NCBI GenBank assembly: GCA_001687465.1
Contig: LVLI01000173.1
Coordinates: 1 to 64,000 of the forward strand
Origin: Halocafeteria seosinensis
Lineage: Eukaryota > Sar > Bigyra > Bicosoecida
Length of the DNA stretch: 64,000 nucleotides
Direction: 5' to 3'
In this document: piece by piece, positions 54,519-63,025 of the stretch
How the letters are laid out: each line of letters opens with the position of its first letter
Position numbering within the stretch: position 1 is the first letter of the stretch
Made by a program: the position numbers and the translations under genes
The notes under the pieces: model-generated
Databases searched by the model: none
Told to the model about the DNA's origin: nothing
Seen by the model: only the letters and a program-made list of their open reading frames with translations

Positions 54519-55292
54519 TTAGAGGGACCACGAATACCCACCTACTCCACCACTAGCTACCGGCAACACAAGTTGCAACCACCGATAAGCCAAGTTGCTG
54601 TCAGTATGCATCAAGCCACAACTCAACCTTTCCTGAAGATCCCAAACATATCCCACCGGATCAAAAACCCGGAGACAAGCCGGACGGTTCCTCAAGTCGG
54701 AGAGGAAACCTAGTCCTTTCCGTCCTATGCCCCCAAGAGTCTGAAAAACCACCGGCAAAAACCTCTTGTGAGCCTCCTGGCAAACTCCATCGTACTTTCT
54801 GCATTTCATCCTTTCCCTTACTGCCGTCGCCGCAGTCGAAGATAAGTTTTGTTGAGCTCCATCCGCTGACGGACTGGTGAGGGAAACATCCAATACAAGA
54901 GGACCCTGTGGTTGCACAACTTCTATATCTCCTGTCATGCTACTGCCCTGCTTAACCAGAGGCTCCTTTTTCACCACGAGACCTCAAGACGAGAGAGCCC
55001 CTATAATGACATCCCTGAGCTGATTATGCCGATCCGTTCTTTGGTTGACCATATCCCCGTAGGAACATACGAAGGCATGTTGAGTAAGATCCGCGACGAA
55101 TTCATCACACAATGGGCATATCTCCGGAATTTCTACCCTAGCTAACGGGAGTCCCAAACGCAGCCTCGCAGCAATTCTCCATTGAAGATCAGAAAACTGC
55201 TTTGGCGAAGAGTTTGGCAACTCCCGCAGCCAATCTTGAGCTCGCGTTTCCTGAGCCGCCTTCCATCTGGCCTTTCCACACTTCATCGACAT
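54519..55292 (-). mobile_element. Retroelement C-terminal region with zinc-binding tail
   Basis: The frame 55292-54984 holds LQWRIAARLRLGLPL and the Cys-His motif CPLCDEFVADLTQHAFVC, then RTDRHNQLRDVI. The continuing frame 54977-54519 has MKCRKYDGVCQEAHKRF and FLPVVFQTLGGIGRKGLGFL. This is the C-terminal zinc-binding and tail region of a non-LTR RT polyprotein. The two frames are separated by a stop or frameshift near 54980, and no RT palm is upstream within reach. It is the best-preserved copy of the tails also seen at 1.6-2.4 kb. Confidence 0.7.
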
Positions 55293-55763
55293 GGAAAGAC
55301 ATTTAGCAGGTCCGCAAAACTGTCCATCCGGTGTCCCTTATCCGATTGAGCACTCTCCGGGAATATGTGGTTTTCCCCGTTAACGATTTGGTGGTGGACT
55401 GCGGATGTTATTCGACGCACGTGAACTTTCAAAAAAAGTTAAATGAATGTGGGTAGTAGTGTGATCATACAAACTTGAAAGCGGAGTTAGCCATTGTGTC
55501 ACGCCAGTAAGTGATGGGCCGCAATTCACTCGAGGAATCAAGATATTTTCCTGCATGTGTACAAGTCAAGTTGGTTTGAATACGCGCCCAATGAACTCCA
55601 GTGAGCTTCACGTATGGTTTTGGTGGGTATAGTGAATATGCCGAGTATTGCGCATTTTCGACGCTTTTGTCCCCAAAGCAGACTGTAGCGACGTCCGCGG
55701 GACACGTCTTCGGGTACTACCAATACACATCCGCGGGGCTTGGCGGGTCGTCGGATCCGATGC
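55293..55763. other. Intergenic region
   Basis: 3' flank of the sulfotransferase gene. Nothing was recognised. Confidence 0.35.
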
Positions 55764-56816
55764 CTAATAACTATTGTGGTCCGTCTGCTTCCTTGGTTGA
55801 ACAGGCTGCCTCAATCCCTTTAATGCCAGCAGCTGATAATAGATCCGGTACTCTGCGTCCAATAGCGATCGCAAATTGTTCCATGCACTGGTAGAGAGTA
55901 CTGATGACGCGGTTCTTTTCGAGTTGACGTGGCTTCGAGTGCTAATACTCCTATTAAAGAGGCGAAGTCCGTCATCTCTTAATCTCTCCATTCTCAATAA
56001 ACCAACTCTTGCGGGGTGCTCAAAAATATATTTAAGTAGGTGTCCCAGGTACCATTCGTAGTTCTCCCCAATGTGATGGATACATTTCTCCAAGAAGAGT
56101 CTTCTAAGTACATGAGCTTTTGTGTGATTCAGCAGTTCCCCTACCTCATTTATATCTCCAAACTTGGTGAGACATGCCCGCTCTCGGCATGAGCTGCACT
56201 TTTCCTTACTCTTTTCGCTGTGAGAAAGAAGCAATTTCCTCCATTTCCAGGCAGAAATTGTCCGTTCAATAGGATCTCTCAAGGTAATGTACAAATGATC
56301 TTGTTCTGCAGGGCGAAAGCGCTTCCCATTGTTGACATGAACTTCGAAGTGAAATATTCCTGTCTTGCGCCATGTCCCACCACCACATTTGCCAACGTGA
56401 ATTAAAACCCGTCTTCTGGTACCCAAAGGCAACGTCCTGTTCATCATGACCGCTTTTCCTTTCGGAAGGTGTTCATCTGCAGCCAACGTGTAGTCTGAGG
56501 TAGAAGTAATGCGCTTGCGGAGCGCGGCAACTCGGGAAGATACCTGTCGATTGCGTGCAACAATATCTGGTAGGGTGGTATGCAAGGCCGCGGAACTATT
56601 AACCCCCATAGAATGGGCTTCACCTGGTCTCTGGGAAATCGTTCGTGTCGTTTCAGCACCTTTCTTGATGACGTGTCGGCGCAAAAATTCATACTGTTTG
56701 CAAATAGGATAATTTTGATTGCATTGTTCGACCACGGTCGGTGGGTAGAGAATCAAAGCCCCTAGTGCAATCGAGATAGTTACGTGTATGACACCGAGCC
56801 AAAACCTGCCTCTCAT
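55764..56816 (-). CDS. Golgi-type carbohydrate sulfotransferase (350 aa)
   Basis: An N-terminal signal anchor (RFWLGVIHVTISIALGALIL, residues about 4-23) indicates a type II membrane enzyme. The 5'-PSB loop for PAPS is VLIHVGKCGGGTWRK, where the usual PK-x-G-x-T is varied to GKCGGGT. The 3'-PB motif is YITLRDPIERTISAWKW, with the Arg and Ser typical of PAPS 3'-phosphate binding. Between and after them are Cys-rich segments (KEKCSSCRERACL) and sequons. Such enzymes sulfate glycans in the Golgi lumen, and a role in sulfated cell-wall or mucilage polysaccharide is inferred. Single exon. The acceptor cannot be assigned. Confidence 0.85.
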   Translation of the reverse strand: MRGRFWLGVIHVTISIALGALILYPPTVVEQCNQNYPICKQYEFLRRHVIKKGAETTRTISQRPGEAHSMGVNSSAALHTTLPDIVARNRQVSSRVAALRKRITSTSDYTLAADEHLPKGKAVMMNRTLPLGTRRRVLIHVGKCGGGTWRKTGIFHFEVHVNNGKRFRPAEQDHLYITLRDPIERTISAWKWRKLLLSHSEKSKEKCSSCRERACLTKFGDINEVGELLNHTKAHVLRRLFLEKCIHHIGENYEWYLGHLLKYIFEHPARVGLLRMERLRDDGLRLFNRSISTRSHVNSKRTASSVLSTSAWNNLRSLLDAEYRIYYQLLALKGLRQPVQPRKQTDHNSY

Positions 56817-57055
56817 TTTTCAGCCCGTGTGAGTTACGCATCGATACAATACACATCGGACAAAGTCATCCTTAGATACACGGACTACCGGAGTAGTCGG
56901 TTATCCTCGGCTCAGGACTATCCAGTTCTGGAACATCCAGAGGTAGTGATACCAGGTACATTTCTTCGTGACACAATTATTCTACGCATGCCTTTACGTG
57001 TAAAGAATCGCGCACAAGTTTTCGAAGCCTGGGTGTGGCTCTACCACTATCTCTT

Positions 57056-58351
57056 TTACACGCAGAAGTTATTGTCCCAACACTTCAAAAATCTCAATTT
57101 GGTCAACGGAAGAAAGCACTGGTCGGTCAGCTCAACACGCTCGAACCTTGAGATACGGAGGAACTCCAATGAAGCTAAGGGTGAGACAGCTCCGCATTCA
57201 ATAACCCCACTCGGACATTCAATTAGATCTAAACTTTTAAGATTGGTGAGGTAGTGGAACATCCTTTTCGTCAGCTGCACCGGCCCCTTCTTTAAAGACA
57301 AATCCAAAGACTCCAAGTGTGATAACGTCGAGAATGCATCCTCGGGGAAGTCAGTGTAGTACCAACCACATATGTCCAATATTCGTAGGCTAGGAATATG
57401 TCGAAGAGCGTATCCAGTAGTTGTGGGGATTCGATTTAGATTGCGATAGTCGTGTCCCCCGCGGTGGTTTAGAAAGGTCAAACTAGTGAGATGACGAAAT
57501 CCCTCCCCTGAAATCTGGGAGTTACCACAGGGGGATACTATCAACGATTTCACCATAGACAAATACGCAAAACTTTTATCGGAAACAAGAGGGAAGATGC
57601 AATCGCTCAAATTCAATTGTCGAAGATTGGGTAAGTGGCGATATAACTCCTCTGTCAGTGTGGATTGTCGGCATCCCCCAATATCCAGAAATGTCAGACG
57701 TGACAAATAGGAAAACGTAGAATCATCGATGGCATCCTGGATACACCCATACATCTCCAAATGCTTCAAACGCGACAGATGTTGAAATGCTCTCCGTGTG
57801 ATCGTAGACTGATCACATCGACTAACTGCCAGATAAGTCAAGTTGGAGAGGTGCGAGAAAGCTTGATCAGTAATTGTTGATTGTCTACAAGTAAACATAT
57901 GCAGACTTTCCAAGTTGGAAAGGTGCTTGAATGCTTTGTCTGTGATAACTGTTTGTAGGTTCCGAGACATATTAAGCTGTCTGAGGTTGGAAAAGTAGCC
58001 GAAAGTCTCGTCCGTGATCGTCGACGTAGTAATAGGAAACAGTTCAGGAGAGTGCTTGTTCATATAATACGCTTCAGACTCCCATGCGCTTATATCTACA
58101 CTTCCAGAAAAGTTAGGGAAGCGTTGAAAGACGTGCTGAACGTGCCAGTGATCCCATATCCAGGCTGTGCACATTGGCCAAGGAAGACTTCGTAAGGTGA
58201 AAGGGTTCTTCATTGTTCCGGACGCAACCTCTTCCCAAAATGCGGTATACTTTCCCACACCGTTCGTATGATGATGGAAGTGTTGAGTCCGTGCACGACA
58301 TTCGGACAGACGCTGATCCCATTCCAAGTACACGTACAATAGTGATCCCAT
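57056..58351 (-). CDS. Leucine-rich-repeat protein A (431 aa)
   Basis: Starts MGSLLYVYLEW, then a non-repeat N-terminal region with FWEEVASGTMKNPFTLRSLPW that may be a divergent capping or F-box-like segment. About eleven LRRs of 24-25 residues follow (consensus hydrophobic-T-D-x-A-F-x-H-L-S-N-L-x-x-L-x-x-x-x-C), resembling the BspA/LRR_5 type. No signal peptide or kinase is visible, so it is probably intracellular and recognition-type. It ends 12-16 residues earlier than its neighbour B. A central approximately 300-bp tract is almost identical to B while the flanks differ strongly. Confidence 0.8.
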   Translation of the reverse strand: MGSLLYVYLEWDQRLSECRARTQHFHHHTNGVGKYTAFWEEVASGTMKNPFTLRSLPWPMCTAWIWDHWHVQHVFQRFPNFSGSVDISAWESEAYYMNKHSPELFPITTSTITDETFGYFSNLRQLNMSRNLQTVITDKAFKHLSNLESLHMFTCRQSTITDQAFSHLSNLTYLAVSRCDQSTITRRAFQHLSRLKHLEMYGCIQDAIDDSTFSYLSRLTFLDIGGCRQSTLTEELYRHLPNLRQLNLSDCIFPLVSDKSFAYLSMVKSLIVSPCGNSQISGEGFRHLTSLTFLNHRGGHDYRNLNRIPTTTGYALRHIPSLRILDICGWYYTDFPEDAFSTLSHLESLDLSLKKGPVQLTKRMFHYLTNLKSLDLIECPSGVIECGAVSPLASLEFLRISRFERVELTDQCFLPLTKLRFLKCWDNNFCV

Positions 58352-58482
58352 TAATACGAATCTTGTACTGTTAAAACTTATGGTTGCAAGTTTCCTTTAG
58401 TACAGGTCAACACAGGGATAGCTGTCTGTGTCGTAGTACACAGCATTATGTTGCTCGAAGTACTACTGTTTGGGAGTCACTT

Positions 58483-58507
58483 CACTTTCACTTTCACTTT
58501 CACTTTC
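58483..58507. repeat. (CACTTT)n microsatellite
   Basis: Four CACTTT units lie upstream of LRR gene A. The corresponding place upstream of gene B (about 60770-60790) has a single degenerate version (CACTTCACGTTCACTTTTTC), so the duplicated unit includes promoter-side DNA. Confidence 0.9.
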
Positions 58508-58609
58508 GGAGCTGTCTTCTGTGTGGGCAAGCGGAGAACGAATTCAGAAAGATGAAACGAACTAAATACGGATATCTGCGTATTTTCAGGTATAAATTTT
58601 AAAGCAATA

Positions 58610-58954
58610 CTATTCTAAAAATCTTCCTATTATATCTACATTATTGTCTTTCTTGGAGGATATGACGAGCTGGTTTCGGGGAGAGAAGCGATAAAGTCTC
58701 TGAATAGTGCGGGTAGAACTCACACTTATATGCTTCCAGATATCTTGCAAAATGTACAATGCTTCTACGAAGCCCCAGAGTGCCTGGACACAAGTGGGAG
58801 TTGCACACCCTAACCTAATGCAAACACCGGTACAGGTTTTCGTATCAGTATTGATATCTGGAGGTGCTTGATCTTTCTTCATCGTGTCATTCTTCGCCTT
58901 AGCACGGAGGTTTTGCCTATCGCTGCCAACGATGTTTGTTGTAGGGTTGTACAT
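58610..58954 (-). other. Member 1 of a small repeated coding-like family
   Basis: The minus-strand frame reads AKAKNDTMKK, then CATPTCVQALWGFVEALYIL and QDIWKHISVSS. Related readings occur at 61.37 kb (GCATSTCLQTPWASWKRRAF, same strand as the plus) and 62.4 kb (SKAKDDTLKN, FIQAYMVQDMWKREFSP). The first residue comes from an ATG at 58954. No family is known, and the frame could be an exon or retroelement-derived. Confidence 0.4.
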
Positions 58955-59341
58955 TAGGTCATTGTTATTGTGTGCGTGCGTTTAATTCCTTGTGTAATAT
59001 CAGCCCCTATATCGTTTATGAAGGCAGTTATCTTGTGTGTAGGGCAAGTTGGAACTTAGAGAGAATTTTCGTAAACTACTCCTCTACGGGAACATTCTAT
59101 TTTGGAATGGTGAAGGAGACATTGTTACTCAGAATTGGGGGCTCAATCATGCAGGATACAAATACAGAATGCATTATTATGAGTAAGCAGTATTGTCCAA
59201 GTGTCTTCCCATAGACAGCCAAATCTGAAACTTGGAAAGTTATCACAAAGTGTGCTGCAGTAGAGCATGCCAGAATGATGATTCCAACCCTTGGTAGCCT
59301 CTAGCTCGAAAAGTCCTGTTGCGTAAATTTCATTGCTTATC
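58955..59341. other. Intergenic; its right part is duplicated
   Basis: 59220-59341 (3' flank of LRR gene B) is repeated in inverted orientation at about 61905-62040. Nothing else was recognised. Confidence 0.5.
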
Positions 59342-60673
59342 TCATTTTATAAATAGATACTCAATATTGGGAAGAAGGCAATTAACGCTTTTCGTAATTG
59401 TACAGAATGCGTTACCGCAACAGTACAATATCCTTAAGTTGGTTAAATGACGAAAGCACTCGTTGGTCAGCTCTACACGCGCGAATGTCGAGATGCGTAG
59501 AAACGTCAGTGATATCAAGGGAGAGATAGCTCCGCATTCAATACTCCCGCCCCAAAAATCAGTTAGAACTAAACTTGTTAGATTGGTGAGGGATTGGAAC
59601 ATCCGTTTCGTCAGCCGCACCGGCCCCATCGTTGACGACCAATCCAAAGACTCTAACTGTAATAACGTCGAAAGAGTATCCTCAGGGAAGTTCAGGTAGT
59701 GCCACCTACTTGTTTCTAATATTCGTACCCTAGGGAGATGTTGAAGAGCGTACCCAGTAGTAGCGGGTTGGTTTGGATGGAGACTCGCGCGAAGGTCTAG
59801 AAAGGTCAAACCAGTGAGATGACGAAACCCTTCATCTGAAATGTGGGAATTGCCACAGGTGAACACTTTCAATGATTCCACCCTAGAAAAATGAGCAAAG
59901 CTTTTATCCGAAACAAGGGGGGAACCGCAGCCAGACAAGTCTACTTTTCGAAGATTGGATAAAATTCGGAAGACTTCCTCCGTCAGCGTGGATTGTCCAC
60001 AAAAACTGATATTCAGGAACGTCAGTCCCGACAATTGGGAAAAAGCTTCAGTACCGATAGTGTCTTGGATACACTCATACATCTCCAAATGCTTCAAACG
60101 CGACAGATGTTGAAATGCTCTCGATGTGATCGTAGACTGATCACATCGACTAACTGCCAGATAAGTCAAGTTGGAGAGGTGCGAGAAAGCTTGATCAGTA
60201 ATTGTTGATTGTCTACAAGTAAACATACGCAGACTTTCCAAGTTGGAAAGGTGCTTGAATGCTTTGTCTGTGATAACTGTTTGTAGGTTCCGAGACATAT
60301 TTAGCTGTCTGAGGTTGGAAAAGTAGCCGAAAGTCTCGTCCGTGATCGTCGACGTAGTAATAGAAAACAGTTTAGGAGAGTACTTGCTCCTCTTATAGTT
60401 CTCGGACTTGAATGCGCTCATATCTAAACCCCCGGAAAAGTTAGGGTAGCTTTGAAAGAGGTATTTCACCTCATTGGGCACACGTACACGAGCTGTACAC
60501 ATTCGCCAAGGACGATTTCGTAAGGTGAAAGGGTTCTTCATTGCTCCGGATGCAACCTCTTCCCAAAATCTGATATACTCTTCCAGATCGCTTCTATGCT
60601 GATAGCCGTGTTCAGTCCGGGAACGACACGCTGACTCACGCCATTCCAAGTACACATAGAGTAGTGATTCCAT
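59342..60673 (-). CDS. Leucine-rich-repeat protein B (443 aa)
   Basis: Same architecture as LRR protein A: MESLLYVYLEW start, a FWEEVASGAMKNPFTLRNRPW segment, then about eleven 24-25-residue LRRs. It continues past A's end with NAFCTITKSVNCLLPNIEYL. The ATG is chosen because it aligns with the ATG of A; upstream in-frame sequence has only a GTG. Sequence upstream (60674-60860) is also related to the upstream of A, so the whole unit including promoter was tandemly duplicated. Confidence 0.82.
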   Translation of the reverse strand: MESLLYVYLEWRESACRSRTEHGYQHRSDLEEYIRFWEEVASGAMKNPFTLRNRPWRMCTARVRVPNEVKYLFQSYPNFSGGLDMSAFKSENYKRSKYSPKLFSITTSTITDETFGYFSNLRQLNMSRNLQTVITDKAFKHLSNLESLRMFTCRQSTITDQAFSHLSNLTYLAVSRCDQSTITSRAFQHLSRLKHLEMYECIQDTIGTEAFSQLSGLTFLNISFCGQSTLTEEVFRILSNLRKVDLSGCGSPLVSDKSFAHFSRVESLKVFTCGNSHISDEGFRHLTGLTFLDLRASLHPNQPATTGYALQHLPRVRILETSRWHYLNFPEDTLSTLLQLESLDWSSTMGPVRLTKRMFQSLTNLTSLVLTDFWGGSIECGAISPLISLTFLRISTFARVELTNECFRHLTNLRILYCCGNAFCTITKSVNCLLPNIEYLFIK

Positions 60674-60944
60674 AAATACAAACTTTGGTAGCTGATGTGT
60701 ATGGCTGCAACTTCCCTTGTACGGATCAACACGAAGATGTCTGTCTGTAGTGCGTTTCTCGTTGGGAGTCACTTCACGTTCACTTTTTCACATGAAGTTG
60801 CCCTCGGAGAACAAAGTCAGAAAAGATGAGCCGAACAAAATATGGATATCTGCGAACGCTTTTCTTTCAGCGAAGGATGTGACGACTTGGGGTGTTGCGT
60901 GGATCCATTCTACGTTATGCTCCATGATGAGGAGGAGTGGATCG

Positions 60945-61200
60945 TACTCGGCATCGAAAATGCATCCTTGGGGAAGCCAGAATAGTACCACCCACATATG
61001 TCCAATATTCGCAGACTAGAGAGATGATGAAAAGCGTATCCAGTAGTTGTAGGGAGTCGCTTGAAATAGTCGCGTCCCCCGCGATGGTTTAGAAAGGTCA
61101 AACTGGTGAGATGACGGAACTCTTCATCTGAAGTGTGGGAGTTGCCGCTACCCTAGACAAATACGCAAAACTGTTATCAGAAACAAGAGGAAAGATGCTA
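60945..61200 (-). pseudogene. LRR fragment C
   Basis: Minus-strand reading matches an internal part of LRR protein A: FRHLTSLTFLNHRGG, TTTGYAFHHLSSLRILDICG and WYYSGFPKDAFS (A has WYYTDFPEDAFS). Upstream words SDNSFAYLS recall the preceding repeat, but a deletion and frame changes near 61150 interrupt it. Start, N-terminus and C-terminus are missing. It is closer to A than to B. Confidence 0.8.
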
Positions 61201-61349
61201 CCCGGCACCACTCCAGTATCCTCACGTTAAGGTGTACCGGAGTAATAGAACCTGGTTATCCTCGGCGGAAGCGCAATCCCCTTCAGAGACTTGATCGCTT
61301 CTCTCCCCAAAGCCAACCCGTCACTTCCTTAGTTTCGTCGGAAACCTGA

Positions 61350-61500
61350 ACCGGTAGTTGCACTCGGTTGGGGTGTGCAACTTCCACTTGTCTCCAGACA
61401 CCCTGGGCTTCGTGGAAGCGCCGTGCATTTCATGCAAGATATCTGGAAGGGATGAGTCAACCATCATTCTTCGATGCTCGTTCGAAGCATTTGTCTTCAA
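61350..61500 (+). repeat. Member 2 of the small repeated family
   Basis: GGGTGTGCAACTTCCACTTG, CCAGACACCCTGGGCTTCGT and CAAGATATCTGGAAG match the minus-strand frame at about 58730-58820 in inverted orientation. The frame continues after SQPSFFDARSKH without resemblance to member 1. Confidence 0.6.
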
Positions 61501-61691
61501 TGGAACCAGCGTACCTATGCGAGTATTGCAATGCATGTTTCGTGATCGCACTGTCCGGTTCCTGTGTGTGTGTGTGCGTTATCACGCTTGGAGTCTTTGA
61601 ATTGGTCGTTAACGAAGGGGCCAATGCAGCTGACGAAAAGGATGTTCCAATCACTCACCAATCTGACAACTTTAGATCTAATTGATTATCG

Positions 61692-61914
61692 GGTGGGTTT
61701 ATTGAGTGCGGAGCTATCTCTCCCTGGACATCACTGAAGTTTCTACGCATATCGAAATTCGCCCGCGTTGAGCTGTCCAACGAGTGCTTTCGCCTGTTAA
61801 CCAACTTTAGACTATTGCGATGTTGCGACAACGAATTCTGTACAATTACAAAAAGCGTGAATTACCTTCTTCCCAATATTGAGTCTCTAATTGTAAAGTG
61901 TGGCGGGCAATGAA
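61692..61914 (+). pseudogene. LRR fragment D, inverted
   Basis: The plus-strand reading GFIECGAISPWTSLKFLRIS, RVELSNECFRLLTNFRLLRC and FCTITKSVNYLLPNIESLIV reproduces the last 70 residues of LRR protein B, with an open frame to a TGA. It lies on the opposite strand to A, B and C. The inverted homology continues past the stop into the 3' flank (to about 62040), so it is a DNA-level inverted duplication of B's end. Confidence 0.88.
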
Positions 61915-62029
61915 ATTTCCGCAGCAGGAGTTTCTAATCTAGACATTACCAAGGGTTTGGAACCATCATTCCGGCATGCTCCACTGCCGAACAATTTGTG
62001 ATAACTTTTCAAGCTTCGGGCTTGACTGC

Positions 62030-62146
62030 ACTTTGACAATATTACTTCCGGAAATACACTCTCTATTTGTGGCACGCATAGCTTTACTTTGACAATATTA
62101 CCTTGTACTGGAAATACACTTTGTACATTTGTGGCTCGCATAGCTT
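62030..62146. repeat. Tandem repeat, about 58-bp unit, two copies
   Basis: ACTTTGACAATATTAC..GGAAATACACT..TTTGTGGC-CGCATAGCTT occurs at 62030-62085 and 62086-62146. The second unit has a five- to six-base insertion. It directly follows the inverted LRR fragment flank. Confidence 0.9.
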
Positions 62147-62399
62147 CTGAGTAACACTGCCTCCTTCACCATTCCAGGATACGATTGCAAATAGAATAGA
62201 CGAGTATTTTATGAGAATTCTCTCTCAATTCTAGTATCCGCTACACACAAGATGACCATTCGCATTCGTAACTGACCTAAGGGGCTGATATTACACCAGA
62301 GATTGAACTCACGCAAACAGTAACAGTAATCTAAAGTGCAACCAACAACAAACATCGTTGGCAGCTGGTACCTAACGCAAGAGAAAGTACCTCTGCGCT

Positions 62400-62592
62400 G
62401 GCGTTGAGTAAGGCGAAGGATGACACGCTGAAGAACAGTCACACACTGTATCACGAAAGCCTGCAGTGGGGTAACTGGTCTCTGGAGCTTCACGGAAACA
62501 TTGTGCATTTCATACAAGCGTATATGGTACAGGACATGTGGAAGCGTGAGTTCTCCCCGTATGGGGCGCACCATTACGACTCAGTACAGTAG
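62400..62592 (+). other. Member 3 of the small repeated family
   Basis: The plus-strand frame reads SKAKDDTLKN near its start and later IVHFIQAYMVQDMWKREFSP. It parallels the minus-strand frame at 58.6-58.95 kb (AKNDTMKK, ILQDIWKHISV), with about 20 residues between the two blocks here and 40 there. No initiator ATG in good context was seen. Confidence 0.4.
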
Positions 62593-63025
62593 TAAAGGCC
62601 CTTACTAAAGGAACGAGTCGATCAGAGTGGTACCACCGGTACCACTCTTCAATTGAACCAGGGTGTGGACATCCAACTGCAGGTGGGCCATCAGTCATAT
62701 TTTCGTCGTCGTGCTGACTGAGGCTGATCCCATTCCTAATCGTCCATCTCCCACGAAGTACTGTAGTTCCTGGAACTTCCTTCCCCAAAGACCAGTAACT
62801 TCCGAGTCGAAGTTCCGCTTCGTTCCGGACAATCATATCTTCGACTCCAGCAAGACCGTGCAATCAAATCTTGGACCCTGAATTTGGTCCATTATAGTGA
62901 CTAATTTGGACTGCTATGTGGGTTGACTGCATGTATGTCGACTTGTTTTGTACATTGTAGCTCCTTGGGGGTGTCGTTGGGGACGTTGTACTGGTGAATT
63001 CTGGCCGAAACAGCAAGTTGAAGAA
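62593..63025. other. Intergenic, promoter side of the PTEN-like gene
   Basis: No gene-like frame or repeat was recognised. Confidence 0.4.
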
